A stretch of 64,000 nt of DNA from Chitinophaga silvatica (GCF_003419895.1 NZ_QPMM01000008.1:1-64000), one strand, 5' to 3'. Counted from the stretch's first letter, positions 36,227 to 45,531 are shown. Notes: generated by a model from the sequence alone, not told the origin. Translations and numbers: made by a program.

Positions 36227-36865
36227 TTATGGTTGGCCCCTCTTCGTTAATTGCTTAGCAATCGCCAAGAAAATTAATGAGAATAATATAAAGACAAATG
36301 CCAGTACAATAATTGCAACGATAGTCGCATTCCAGCCCTGATCTACAACATTTAGAAACGGATATGGATAGAAACCTGAAATAGTTCCTCTAATTAAAAC
36401 ATAGATTATATAGCCCAATGGATATAATAGAAATGACCATAAGTATTTATAGCATAACGTGTTTTTAGGCACAAAATAAATCCAATACAATACAAATAGG
36501 ATCGGAAGAACAGTATGCAATAATTCATCAACTATCTTTTGTAATCCGATCGGGTGCCAGAGAGACCTGAGAACAATATTGTATACAAGACTTACAATAA
36601 GGATATAGACAGTTAATGCAGTTGCTACCTGTGGTTTTGCAAACCATTTACCAATGCCGGATTTGGGTATTAGCAATAAGGTAGTGCTATTGATGGCAAG
36701 TAGAATATTTGTCAGAATGGTAAAGAAGCTAAAAAAGCGAATTACCAGTTCATAGGTAGGAACTTCTTTGTTGCCCATCATAATTACAAATTGGGCAATC
36801 AATGCAAACCAGCCTCCAAAAGATAGGATAATAAGAATTATTTGCTGTAATGATTGTTTATTCAT
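36227..36865 (-). CDS. Pr6Pr-family integral membrane protein
   Basis: A 212-residue protein with about six membrane helices and little soluble sequence (e.g. LIVSLVYNIVLRSLWHPIGL, DELLHTVLPILFVLYWIYFV, YLWSFLLYPLGYIIYVLIRG, FYPYPFLNV). The arrangement FFTILTNI, LWHP, DELLHTVLP, P..Y fits the Pr6Pr family (FAR-17a/AIG1-like). In eukaryotic relatives the equivalent Thr and His are catalytic for fatty-acid ester hydrolysis; bacterial function is unknown. It lies 9 bp downstream of the DUF5710 gene. Confidence 0.83.
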   Translation of the reverse strand: MNKQSLQQIILIILSFGGWFALIAQFVIMMGNKEVPTYELVIRFFSFFTILTNILLAINSTTLLLIPKSGIGKWFAKPQVATALTVYILIVSLVYNIVLRSLWHPIGLQKIVDELLHTVLPILFVLYWIYFVPKNTLCYKYLWSFLLYPLGYIIYVLIRGTISGFYPYPFLNVVDQGWNATIVAIIVLAFVFILFSLIFLAIAKQLTKRGQP

Positions 36866-36874
36866 AGTGTAACA

Positions 36875-37507
36875 TTAGCCTGGTCGGATAGCAAATTCGT
36901 TAATTAATCTTGCATGTTCATTCATTTCGTAATCTGCATCGATAATGGCGTTATATTTTAGGTTAAAGGATTGAAGTTGAAGTTTTGCTGCCTCTTCCCT
37001 GGTTTTAGGGTGAAATAATCCATTTTGTTTGTTAAACAGGTAGCTGTCTTCCTGTTTGCTGTGACATATTTCACAATGATTCAGCCAAAGATGGCGGTCG
37101 GCCACATCAGACCATACATATTTATACAGAGGATATTCTTTATTCAGGAGAGATTGAAGATTATCTGAAATCTCTATTATCTGCTCAAAAATGGCAAAAA
37201 AGTCTTGCAGTCTCCATACCAGTTCATCTCTTTCATTATTATCCTTTTCGTAGAAAAAATTTGCTGCAAAAGCGATGAATGTATTGGAGTGATGGCATTT
37301 CCAGCAGGGGGAAGTAGATTTTATGAGAATTACCGGGTCTGGAAGTATGATGCATGGATTCTGTTGAGGAATCCATGCATCTATATCGATTAGCCGATCG
37401 AAATCATCGGCTGGCAAGTACCAGGATTGATCTTCATGGCTCCATCTGGCGCCTTTGGCGCTAGCCAGCTCCTTTTCTGTAGGGGGAACATTCAAAAACA
37501 ATGACAT
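36875..37507 (-). CDS. DUF5710-domain protein with zinc-binding CxxC motifs
   Basis: A 210-residue protein. The N-terminal DUF5710 module (3-45) includes LNVPPTEKELASAKGARWSH and WYLPADDFD. It is followed by two CxxC pairs, CWKCHHSN (about 72) and CEICHSKQ (about 147), which together look like one zinc site. DUF5710 often accompanies DNA-handling or plasmid proteins, but nothing of that kind is adjacent. Function unknown. Co-oriented with, and probably co-transcribed with, the Pr6Pr membrane gene. Confidence 0.75.
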   Translation of the reverse strand: MSLFLNVPPTEKELASAKGARWSHEDQSWYLPADDFDRLIDIDAWIPQQNPCIILPDPVILIKSTSPCWKCHHSNTFIAFAANFFYEKDNNERDELVWRLQDFFAIFEQIIEISDNLQSLLNKEYPLYKYVWSDVADRHLWLNHCEICHSKQEDSYLFNKQNGLFHPKTREEAAKLQLQSFNLKYNAIIDADYEMNEHARLINEFAIRPG

Positions 37508-37551
37508 AACAATTATGCTTGTAATTGAATTTAAGCAAAAAAGGGGGATTA

Positions 37552-38016
37552 TTAGTATTTATCGTCATTGATTTCTAACCAATAACCGTCCGGATCTTTC
37601 AGATAAATTTGTTGTACACCATCTACCCGTTTGGTAACAGCGTTGGCTTTACCTGGCCAGTCTTCAAACGCTATTTTATGCGATTTCAACACTGCGAGAA
37701 AATCAGCCATCGAAGGCACGCTAAAGCATAGGTGGGTATTCTTATCGTGAGTCGTAGCTGCTTTAGCGCCAGAAATGATATGTACCTGGCTATGGTCTCC
37801 GACTTTAAACCAGCTATGGCGTCCATCCTTAAATGGTTCGTCCATAGGTTCCAATCCAATTATATCTTTGTAAAATGCCGTGCTTTTATCCAGATCAATC
37901 ACATATAAAGCCATATGATTGAGCAAAGGATATTGCTTCTTCGTTTGTCCGTTCATCTGAGTTGAAATGCCAGTAAATAGCAGGAGAAATCCTGCAGCGA
38001 TAAAAAACTGTTTCAT
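37552..38016 (-). CDS. Secreted VOC/glyoxalase-fold protein
   Basis: About 154 residues from MKQFF (an ATG three codons earlier, 38025, is possible). Signal peptide (FFIAAGFLLLFTGISTQMNG) then a single vicinal-oxygen-chelate domain: HMALYVIDLDKSTAFYKDII, THLCFSV and a C-terminal IYLKDPDGYWLEI with the metal-binding Glu. The likely metal ligands are the two His and the final Glu. A periplasmic location is unusual for glyoxalase I but known for some Bacteroidota VOC proteins. Substrate unknown. Confidence 0.85.
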   Translation of the reverse strand: MKQFFIAAGFLLLFTGISTQMNGQTKKQYPLLNHMALYVIDLDKSTAFYKDIIGLEPMDEPFKDGRHSWFKVGDHSQVHIISGAKAATTHDKNTHLCFSVPSMADFLAVLKSHKIAFEDWPGKANAVTKRVDGVQQIYLKDPDGYWLEINDDKY

Positions 38017-38059
38017 AGACAACAAGATAGAAAATTGCTGTCGGGAAATTTAGTTTTTT

Positions 38060-39154
38060 TTAATTGGCTCCTTTAAATGCAATTGATTCGATAATGACAT
38101 CCAGTTTTTTCAGTGCTGGCAGGTCAGATTTTAGTATTTTATCGCCTGTTACCTGGTCGTATTGTTTAGGATCTCCTGTATTATTGGCTTTTAGTACAAT
38201 CAGCACACCTTTACCGTCTAGTGACCCACCTTGCCAGTTGGTGACCATTCCGCTGTTGGTCCATTCGAAAGCATTCAGTTTGAATGGCTTACCATTTACT
38301 TTATTTAACTTGTCGAGTGGGTCGCCGGCTTTGATACCATATGGCGATTTCCACTTTGAAGGGAAGTGTGAGAAGGTAATGATATTTCCATTTTCACCAT
38401 CAAACTGAACTTCTACTTCATTATCTGTATCCGGATAAATTAAGTATGCTTCTCCTTCTTTATCTCCTGCGAGATTTATGGCATCATGTTGAGTAACGTT
38501 ATGTTCGCCGTACATTTCCACGAGTTGCTCAGGTTTACGCACCTGGAATAGAGGGCGTACTTCCCAGTTGCGGGTATCTACGGCAGCAGTAGCTTCTGTA
38601 TTGGTTTCAGTAGCAGCATGTTCTGTAGCGGTAGTTTGATTATCTGTTGTTTCGGTAGAAGCACCAGCGCTGGTATTGTTATTGGCAGCAATCACGTCGG
38701 CAATTGTAGCAGGTGGTTTTTTACCGGTAACGGGGCCGGCATAAGTTACCAAAAAGTCTTTTTTATCGTCCAGGAGGGCTTTTGTTTCGTCTTTATATTT
38801 ATTAGCAGTATAGGTAGCAATAGGAAATACGCTGTTTGTTTGCAGGCCCAGGCTACGCAGGTTGGCTATGTAACGTTGACGATTACAATCGCTATACTGA
38901 TAAAGGTATTTTAAGGCAGCATCAAAAGCTACCAGGTCTTTTTTCAGGTCAAAGACGGTGGAGTCGATATCCAGGCCGGCGTTACCACTGCGGGTAAGTT
39001 GTTCGGCGATATATCCGGAAATAGAGTCATGAGGTAATTGATAGTGAGCGGCGATTCTGGCAGAAAAATCATCAATGATCGATTGACTAAGCTTAGACTG
39101 AGCATTCGATAAAACAGGAGCCAGGAACGCAACAAATATGAGAAACCTTTTCAT
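38060..39154 (-). CDS. Uncharacterised secreted protein
   Basis: A 364-residue protein with a clear signal peptide (FLIFVAFLAPVLSNAQ). An N-terminal helical part is followed by a low-complexity Thr/Ala/Glu-rich linker (about 155-200) and a C-terminal domain (about 205-364) with GDKEGEAYLIYPDTDNEVEV and SHFPSKWKSPYGIKAGDPLD. The latter resembles a beta-rich periplasmic module. I do not recognise a family. The linker suggests two independently folding halves. Confidence 0.72.
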   Translation of the reverse strand: MKRFLIFVAFLAPVLSNAQSKLSQSIIDDFSARIAAHYQLPHDSISGYIAEQLTRSGNAGLDIDSTVFDLKKDLVAFDAALKYLYQYSDCNRQRYIANLRSLGLQTNSVFPIATYTANKYKDETKALLDDKKDFLVTYAGPVTGKKPPATIADVIAANNNTSAGASTETTDNQTTATEHAATETNTEATAAVDTRNWEVRPLFQVRKPEQLVEMYGEHNVTQHDAINLAGDKEGEAYLIYPDTDNEVEVQFDGENGNIITFSHFPSKWKSPYGIKAGDPLDKLNKVNGKPFKLNAFEWTNSGMVTNWQGGSLDGKGVLIVLKANNTGDPKQYDQVTGDKILKSDLPALKKLDVIIESIAFKGAN

Positions 39155-39329
39155 GGGTATTATTTAAAAAAGCGTGAAATACTATATTACAATTAACTGC
39201 TTTATGATCACTAAGTTATAGAATCTTTAATTTACAGAAAACAGCTTATGTGCTAGTAGAACGTTTCAGGAATTGAATATAGTATTTAATTCGCTTAGAA
39301 CCTTTGAGGAAGTTACTTTTAATAAGTGA

Positions 39330-39365
39330 AAGGGGCCAACTAAAACAAGTTTTAGTTAGCCCCTT
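39330..39365 (-). terminator. Terminator after the DUF6515 gene
   Basis: Two 17-nt arms (AAGGGGCCAACTAAAAC and GTTTTAGTTAGCCCCTT) form a long hairpin with one mismatch or wobble. On the minus strand it is followed by CACTTATT, a weak T-tract. It lies 20 bp past the DUF6515 stop. Confidence 0.6.
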
Positions 39366-39385
39366 CGACATAGGAGGATGTATCC

Positions 39386-40204
39386 CTATTGTTCGTCGGT
39401 CATTTTTCCTACCACCTGGTAGCCGGCCAGCGAGTTATCTGAATTATAGATTGGTTGGTAATACATACCGTCTGGTGAGACGTAGTATTGCTGACCGTTA
39501 ATCTGAACGCTCCTGGAATTCTCTGGTAATTGTGGTATCAGAGAATTTGGATCGTATGGCTGATTATTATTGGTATTATCTGTTGTTACGGTTTGGTTAC
39601 CTATTTTACCGTTTTTCCCCACTACCATATAACGTCTGCCATTATCTGTCATCGTTTCCTGATAGAAGGTGCCATTGGATTCGAAGTAAGTATTACCATT
39701 AAAGGTAATTTCCTGGGCATCATCGGGCAGATTAGGAACGGCTGCGCCTATTGGAGCTTCTACTACCTGATATCCCCTGTCGTCGCCTGTCGATTCATAG
39801 TACGTACCACCGTAATAGTAGACAGGACCAAATGCAGGGCCTAATGAGAAGTAGCCAAAAGGCAGAGCTGAAAAGTATAAACCTATTGAAGGGAAATAAG
39901 GGCGGTAATATGGCCTGTAGTAAGGGCGATAATATCCATTGTAATGCGGGCGCCCGTAGTAAACTCTTGCTGAGCTGATTGGACCACGATTATATCCGCC
40001 TCTGTAAACTGGAGCTGATGCACGGGGGGCTACATAAACTCTGCTACCACCACCGAAGCCGCCACCACCAATTCTTCCTCCACCACCACCATGGAAACCG
40101 CCACCGCCTCCATGGCCTCCGCCTCTTTGCGCATAGGTTTCGGAAATAGTTAAGGTGCTTAAGAGGCCTGCCAGCACCAATAACATTAGATATCTGCTTT
40201 TCAT
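39386..40204 (-). CDS. DUF6515-family secreted Gly/Tyr-rich protein
   Basis: About 272 residues from MKSRYLMLL (ATGs at 40216 and 40237 also open the frame). Signal peptide, then a Gly/His-rich segment (RGGGHGGGGGFHGGGGG), a YYRPYYRPYYRP tandem repeat, and two related C-terminal modules (about 150-190 and 225-265) of the DUF6515 type: NGNTYFESNGTFYQE and NGQQYYVSPDGMYYQP. These repeats suggest an envelope-associated structural or SH3-like protein. Function unknown. Confidence 0.82.
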   Translation of the reverse strand: MKSRYLMLLVLAGLLSTLTISETYAQRGGGHGGGGGFHGGGGGRIGGGGFGGGSRVYVAPRASAPVYRGGYNRGPISSARVYYGRPHYNGYYRPYYRPYYRPYFPSIGLYFSALPFGYFSLGPAFGPVYYYGGTYYESTGDDRGYQVVEAPIGAAVPNLPDDAQEITFNGNTYFESNGTFYQETMTDNGRRYMVVGKNGKIGNQTVTTDNTNNNQPYDPNSLIPQLPENSRSVQINGQQYYVSPDGMYYQPIYNSDNSLAGYQVVGKMTDEQ

Positions 40205-40593
40205 TTTCTTTAACATTAAGAGTAGAAATTCAATCAATTCCTCAGTTTTTTCCGTTAGTTGTTGGACTGTTTTTGTTGGCTAAAGTTTAATTAATTGATA
40301 TAGTACAAAAATGCGGCCGAATTTATTAAAGTTAATACTGGAGCTGGTTTGGAGGATCTGGTTTCAGGGCTCGGTGCTGAATTTAGAAAACTTATAACAT
40401 CTCGATAACTTATTCATTCATTTTATTCACGAAGTTTTCCGTGTTCATACCGTTTTTTTCTATTCGCTTTTCATTCATTTTGTAAATGCTGTAATAATCT
40501 GATTTTTAAATTGATAGAGATACTATCTTTGCATTATATCGATTGATAATCGTTATGATTTAACCCAAAAACAAAATCCTATTCTTTTTAGCC

Positions 40594-40767
40594 ATGTCTG
40601 TAGCTGTCAAATGTTATTTCAACTATTCTAAGAGCAAACTAATTATTAGCCTTATTAATTCTGAAATGAGCAACCTAATGCAATCCTTTTTATTTAACCG
40701 TCAATTTCAAACTTATATTTTTCTTGGTCATTACCATTACCGGTTCTTCCTATTCGTACTGAATTAG
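40594..40767 (+). CDS. Possible 57-residue small protein
   Basis: ATG at 40594 to TAG at 40765-40767, about 65 bp downstream of the TATCTTTG box. The product is rich in Phe, Tyr and His (TYIFLGHYHYRFFLFVLN at the C-terminus) with no recognisable family and no signal peptide. It may simply be a chance frame in AT-rich DNA. Confidence 0.22.
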   Translation: MSVAVKCYFNYSKSKLIISLINSEMSNLMQSFLFNRQFQTYIFLGHYHYRFFLFVLN

Positions 40768-41041
40768 GAATTGCAGGCAAATCATTATCAGCAATTCAGA
40801 AACAGGAACTGATGCAATGTCATACATTGACCGCTATTTCTATGCATAACTGGTTCCATGCATAACTGAAGAACAAGTCAATGGATAAACAATTTTACCT
40901 GTTCTCTCTTCAGATATACGGACTGTTGTGGCAACATATAGAGCAAAATATTATGAATACCTGACCGGTATCTTTGTTTGTTAACCTGTTTTTATTGCAA
41001 TTCATTTTTTCACTAATGGGGTGATAGTACATTCAACTGAA

Positions 41042-42041
41042 GGACTGTTTTTCTAAGCGGTCCAAATTTTCTCGAATTACTGACATCCGTAATTGTACTA
41101 CCTAAGCATTGTTTGCTTGCAGGTTTATACTGTCAGGTAACTCAATGCAGGATAATCCATAACATTATTGGAGTGCAAATACACGATGGAAGCTTTAATC
41201 CGGGACCGTTTCTCTAGATGGTCCTTTTACTAAAAAATTCCAGTAGCAATAAGAGTTGCTATTGTTTATATATACTATTGAATTTCTAAATATGATTTAT
41301 TTATGAAACAGAATTTAATCAAAAAAAATCGCTGCAAAATTTTGCTTGAGTTCTGAAGACAGAGCGGGGCTCCGGCTGGTAATTAAGGTTAGAAGTGAAT
41401 GTTGAAAGAATAAAACAGTTGCTAAGTGATTACGAGAATAACAGAATCCTGTTATTGGAAGAAGGATGGCAGTATTTGAGTAAAACAGATGCTACCAGCC
41501 TAATAACAGAATAGCATTGTTGGAAAAGTAAGTCCGGCAATTGATTATCGTGTAACGGTGTATACCAATTCGTATATCACCAGGGCTGGCTATGCACATC
41601 ATATTAAAATTTTAATCATGAACAGAAATACAATGTTGAAAGTGCAAAGTGTAAAAATCAAATCCAGGGATCAGTAACCACATTGAAGTTTGATGTTGTA
41701 AGATAATCACTGTTGTTTGTTGTTATTGATTCGGCAGGAGCCGTTTTTCTAAACGGTTCCTTTATTCCAAAAAGTATTAATCAATATACTCAAATGCTTT
41801 TTCATAGGGGAATTTGACTTGGGAGTGGATAACGGACCATCTTTCCAGATGGTCCATATCATCTCTAAATCTTTTTTGACAATTAACATTCGATGGATCG
41901 GACATACTAAAAAGAGGGCTGTTTTTCTAGACGGCCCTATTCCCTAAAATTCTTAGCTACCAATATCATTTTGGATGCTATAAAACGATTATTTTGAGGT
42001 GGACGAAAATTGAATACAAGGGCTGTTTTTCAAAGCGGCCC
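41042..42041 (+). repeat. Array of six related hairpins
   Basis: Copies at 41042-41063, 41203-41224, 41737-41760, 41834-41855, 41915-41938 and 42020-42041. Each is 22-24 nt with arms of the type GGRCYG and CGGYCC around a T-rich loop (usually TTTTTCTA). Arm bases change in pairs between copies (GGAC with GTCC, GGGC with GCCC; CCATCT with AGATGG in the fourth), so the fold rather than the sequence is kept. Stems are 6-10 bp. Copies 2, 3 and 6 are followed by T-tracts like intrinsic terminators; the others are not. Spacers are 139, 512, 73, 59 and 81 nt and unrelated in sequence. Confidence 0.85.
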
Positions 42042-42318
42042 ATTTTTTTTATTGATTAAGTATTAAAAGAATAAACCGGCAGCTAAGACAATTATTTCGC
42101 TTTAATTCCTTCTTAATTATTAAATACACTGGCTTCAGTAAAACCAATTACTCTCCAAATAAGTTCTTCTCAATTATTAAATACAAAAGCTTTAGCAACT
42201 ATTTCTATGTTCAGTATGTTCAGCCAGCTTGAAGACAGATTAATCTTATCACACTTATCTCAATCTTATACCCTAAATTTATAGCGTTAAGACTTCCCCC
42301 ACAATTAATCTAAAGTTT

Positions 42319-43221
42319 ATGGAATATACGTTACTGGGTAAATCAAATCTGAATGTCAGTAAATTGGGTTTTGGTTGTATGTCTTTAAATTATAACGATC
42401 AAAACAGTGCTTTCTCCATTATTTCAAAAGCAATAGATAACGGAATCAATTTATTTGATACGGCTGATCTGTACGATCACGGCGAAAATGAGGTACTACT
42501 CGGAAAAGCGGTCAAAACTAAACGGCACGACATTATTATTGCCACTAAAGTTGGTAACCAGTGGCGACCAGATAACCAGAGCTGGGATTGGAACCCAACT
42601 AAAAAATATATTCTTGCTTCGGTAGAAGACAGCCTTCGAAGATTAAACACCGACTATATAGATTTGTATCAACTTCATGGAGGTACAATTGCAGATCCAA
42701 TAGATGAAACTATTTCCGCATTTGAACAATTGAAAAGAGAAGGGAAAATCAGATACTATGGCATCTCGTCTATAAGACCCAATGTCATTAATGAATATAT
42801 TAAGAAATCACATATTGTAAGTGTGATGATGCAGTATAGTTTATTAGACCGGAGGCCAGAAGAAGCCTGCCTGTCTCAACTGCTCGAACATAATATTGGT
42901 GTACTGGTGAGAGGAGGGTTGGCAAAAGGGCTATTGGTCAATAAACCCCCGGTAAACTACCTCAATTATACAGCGGAACAGGTAAAAGATGCTGCTGATG
43001 CAGTTGCCCGCAATTCCGGTGCCAGCAGAGCTGTAACACAAACAGCACTGGAGTTCGTATTTCAGCATCCTGCTGTCAGCAGTGCCATCGTAGGAATTAG
43101 AACAATTGAGCAGTTGGATGAAGCGCTGAAAACAATACACTCGCCTAAATTAAATACCGAAGAAATGCAACAGCTCAGATCTGCAATTCCAATTAACAAA
43201 TACGAAGAACACAGGATATAG
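42319..43221 (+). CDS. Aldo/keto reductase
   Basis: A 300-residue AKR-superfamily NADPH oxidoreductase. The catalytic tetrad is visible as D47, Y52, K77 and H120 (FDTADLYDHGENE, IATKVGNQW, YQLHGG). The C-terminal NADP-binding strand includes VSSAIVGIRTIEQLDEAL. It is a TIM-barrel protein of normal length. The physiological substrate cannot be read from sequence; close relatives reduce aldehydes or ketosugars. It stands alone after the hairpin array and is followed by a co-oriented DJ-1/PfpI gene. Confidence 0.93.
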   Translation: MEYTLLGKSNLNVSKLGFGCMSLNYNDQNSAFSIISKAIDNGINLFDTADLYDHGENEVLLGKAVKTKRHDIIIATKVGNQWRPDNQSWDWNPTKKYILASVEDSLRRLNTDYIDLYQLHGGTIADPIDETISAFEQLKREGKIRYYGISSIRPNVINEYIKKSHIVSVMMQYSLLDRRPEEACLSQLLEHNIGVLVRGGLAKGLLVNKPPVNYLNYTAEQVKDAADAVARNSGASRAVTQTALEFVFQHPAVSSAIVGIRTIEQLDEALKTIHSPKLNTEEMQQLRSAIPINKYEEHRI

Positions 43222-43322
43222 AATATCTGCCATTTTTAAAATTCAGTACAGCATAGGTTCAAAGAATAAATGCGATAAACTTACAGTTGCAATTATTATC
43301 TTGTTGAAATTAGAAAGTTGTT

Positions 43323-44015
43323 ATGCAGAAATTAAAAATAGGAATGTTACTATTCCCTGAGCTAACGGCACTCGACTTTGTTGGCCCATATGATGTTTTT
43401 ATAAAAGCTCCCTGTTTTGAAGTATTCACAATTGCTAAAACCACAGAACCTCTGCAGGCAGAAGGTGGTCTGTGGTTTAAACCTGCTATATCACTTACCG
43501 ATTGCCCACCGCTCGATATCCTTTTTGTACCAGGAGGTAAAGGAATAAACAATTTACTAACGGATATGGAGGTCCTTGATTTTTTGCGGCTGCAAGGAGC
43601 TACTGCAAAATATATCACTTCAGTATGTACCGGCTCCCTGGTACTTGCTGCTGCTGGGTTGTTAGACGGATTTGAAGCTACTACACATTGGCGGTCATTG
43701 GAACTGTTAGGATTGTTTGATGTTACGGTACAGAACAAAAGGATAGTAAAAGATCGTAATCGGATTACGGCGGCCGGAGTAAGTGCCGGGATTGATTTCG
43801 GGCTTATGCTAACAGCCTTGATTGGCGGGGAGGAAACAGCAAAAATTGTTCAATTACAGCTCGAGTATCATCCCGAGCCTCCATTCAGGGCCGGATCTCC
43901 TCAAACAGCCGGATTGCCGGTACTTCAACGAACTAAAGAACTTACTCAACCTATCTACAATTTGCGCAAGAAAATAATCCAACAATTAATCCAACAAAAA
44001 ACACCTGAATCTTAA
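43323..44015 (+). CDS. DJ-1/PfpI-family protein, isonitrile-hydratase-like
   Basis: A 230-residue protein with the nucleophile elbow SVCTGSLVLAAAGLLDG (C102), an N-terminal LLFPELTALDFVGPYDVF with D18, and the THWRS motif. C102 and D18 match the essential Cys and Asp of Pseudomonas isonitrile hydratase (InhA), and the GVSAGIDFGL segment is typical of that branch. Annotation as isonitrile hydratase is based on family resemblance; the true substrate could differ. It follows the aldo/keto reductase in the same direction. Confidence 0.88.
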   Translation: MQKLKIGMLLFPELTALDFVGPYDVFIKAPCFEVFTIAKTTEPLQAEGGLWFKPAISLTDCPPLDILFVPGGKGINNLLTDMEVLDFLRLQGATAKYITSVCTGSLVLAAAGLLDGFEATTHWRSLELLGLFDVTVQNKRIVKDRNRITAAGVSAGIDFGLMLTALIGGEETAKIVQLQLEYHPEPPFRAGSPQTAGLPVLQRTKELTQPIYNLRKKIIQQLIQQKTPES

Positions 44016-44105
44016 ACATCCAAACAGGCTTCATTTTTGCAGAGTTCCAGAAATAACAAAAGTAGATGAGTATCTTTACTTTATAAGTTTCATTAAACTG
44101 TGATT

Positions 44106-44930
44106 ATGAAGCATAGCATCATCCGCATCAGCTTACTGATTATAATAATCGGGTTTGCATATTGTGCAAGGAATCCATACGCTGCAACCAATAAGGAATA
44201 TCGCAGAGAGGCTAAGAAGTTTGCGAAGCAATTGAGACAGCAACCCGAAACAATTGCAGGAGCAGATGGAGCACCTGTTGAGCCATGGGTTGGTACTATC
44301 AACTTCAATTTGCGTAAACCTGCTTATGTTATCATTCATCATACTGCCCAGAATTCCTGTGCTCAAACTTTAAAAACCTTTACACTGCAAAGAACGCAGG
44401 TAAGTGCACATTATGTGATTTGCCGGAATGGTACTATTCATCATATGCTAAACGATTATTTACGTGCCTGGCATGGTGGTATTGCACGATGGGGAAATCT
44501 GACTGATATCAATTCAACTTCAATAGGTATTGAATTGGATAATAATGGGGCTGAACCTTTTGATAGTGCGCAAATTAATAGCTTAATGGTTTTATTGGGC
44601 AGATTAAAGAGTCAATATGCTATTCCCACAGCTAATTTTATAGGGCATGGAGATATCGCTCCGGGAAGAAAAGTAGATCCCAGTGCCTATTTCCCATGGC
44701 AGCAACTGGCAGATAAAGGATTTGGACTGTGGTATAAAGACACTACTGGTATTGTGGTGCCTTCTAATTTTGAAACTATCACAGCACTACGGATTATCGG
44801 GTATGATGTGAAGGATACTGCTGCTGCAATAAAGGCATTTAAACGTCATTTTATGTCTGCTGATACTACTGTCGGATTTACAGAAGGCGGGCAAAAGATT
44901 CTGTATAGTATTGAACAGCAAAGCCGCTAG
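44106..44930 (+). CDS. N-acetylmuramoyl-L-alanine amidase (Amidase_2)
   Basis: 274 residues from the ATG at 44106. An N-terminal hydrophobic segment (about 4-19) acts as signal or anchor; the following cysteine lacks a canonical lipobox. The catalytic domain has VIIHHTAQNS (H78), INSTSIGIELDNNG and IGHGDIAPGRKVDPS with H181 and D191, which match the zinc ligands of AmpD-type amidases. It cleaves the bond between N-acetylmuramic acid and L-alanine, so it probably acts in periplasmic cell-wall remodelling or recycling. A C-terminal tail (about 215-270) follows the domain. Confidence 0.93.
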   Translation: MKHSIIRISLLIIIIGFAYCARNPYAATNKEYRREAKKFAKQLRQQPETIAGADGAPVEPWVGTINFNLRKPAYVIIHHTAQNSCAQTLKTFTLQRTQVSAHYVICRNGTIHHMLNDYLRAWHGGIARWGNLTDINSTSIGIELDNNGAEPFDSAQINSLMVLLGRLKSQYAIPTANFIGHGDIAPGRKVDPSAYFPWQQLADKGFGLWYKDTTGIVVPSNFETITALRIIGYDVKDTAAAIKAFKRHFMSADTTVGFTEGGQKILYSIEQQSR

Positions 44931-45089
44931 GACAAATACCTGCAGTGTATTCAAGAGTTTATTTTGCTATGTGGAGTAAATATGTTATTTTAATAATGAG
45001 TTAGGCCAATATACCAAAATCGAAAAGAGATCACTATTTAGCTTGTTATTAATCGCTTGTGTTATTCTCCATGTTATCAATCCTCTGCC

Positions 45090-45479
45090 ATGAATAACTG
45101 TAAAAAATTCCCGTTATTGCTGTTTGCTGTAGGTGCTCTGTGTTTTTTATTACCTCACCAGCAAATTATAGCTAAATCTAACAACCTTCGTTACGATTCT
45201 TCCTGCCTTGTCAAAACTGATGCGAGTTTTGATTTTACCGACCTGCAACGAAAAAAGGTGATTGCTGTTATTGATAACAGAGTTACGGGGGGTATTGAAG
45301 AAGCAGGGAAGATCACCTGGGAAAATTCTCCCAATGCTCCTGAGTACTATCAGATTATTCTCCGAAAAGGGAAGGTAACTATTAAGTATAAGGGAACTGC
45401 TTGCCAGGATCGTTTGATTTGGCAAGATATTGAAGACTGTAAGGCAGACCTTAAGAAACTGCTTTCTCCTGCGCAATAG
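45090..45479 (+). CDS. Uncharacterised secreted protein (129 aa)
   Basis: From the ATG at 45090 (an in-frame ATG at 45057 gives a poor N-terminus). Signal peptide FPLLLFAVGALCFLLPHQQ, then a small domain with two cysteines (SSCLVK and TACQDR) and no family I recognise. The pattern KVIAVIDNRVTGG, ITWENSPNAPEYYQIILRKG looks like a compact beta-rich fold. Single gene followed by a strong bidirectional terminator. Confidence 0.7.
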   Translation: MNNCKKFPLLLFAVGALCFLLPHQQIIAKSNNLRYDSSCLVKTDASFDFTDLQRKKVIAVIDNRVTGGIEEAGKITWENSPNAPEYYQIILRKGKVTIKYKGTACQDRLIWQDIEDCKADLKKLLSPAQ

Positions 45480-45490
45480 CCAGGAAAAAC

Positions 45491-45522
45491 TGACCGGCTG
45501 TAGGAAGATTTACAGCCGGTCA
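45491..45522. terminator. Bidirectional terminator between convergent genes
   Basis: A 12-bp perfect stem TGACCGGCTGTA/TACAGCCGGTCA with an 8-nt loop lies between the secreted-protein gene and lutC, followed by AATTTCT on the plus side. Confidence 0.72.
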
Positions 45523-45531
45523 ATTTCTAAA

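Larger units (their letters stand above)
40205..42318. other. Gene-poor 2.1-kb region with hairpin array and tiny ORFs
   Basis: AT-rich DNA without a normal-length gene. Contents: a -7 box TATCTTTG at 40524-40531, a 57-codon ORF at 40594-40767, six related hairpins at 41042-42041 and three tiny frames between the second and third hairpin (41303-41356, ATG, 17 codons; 41395-41514, GTG start, 39 codons; 41618-41677, ATG, 19 codons). An imperfect direct repeat (TTCTTAATTATTAAATACA at 42110-42128 and 42167-42185) lies downstream. None of the tiny frames is convincing alone. Confidence 0.55.

Noticed and set aside
41042..42041. CRISPR array or integron attC sites as an explanation for the hairpins
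   Set aside because: Repeats are not identical, spacers vary from 59 to 512 nt, there are no cas or integrase genes, and the attC RYYYAAC motifs are absent.
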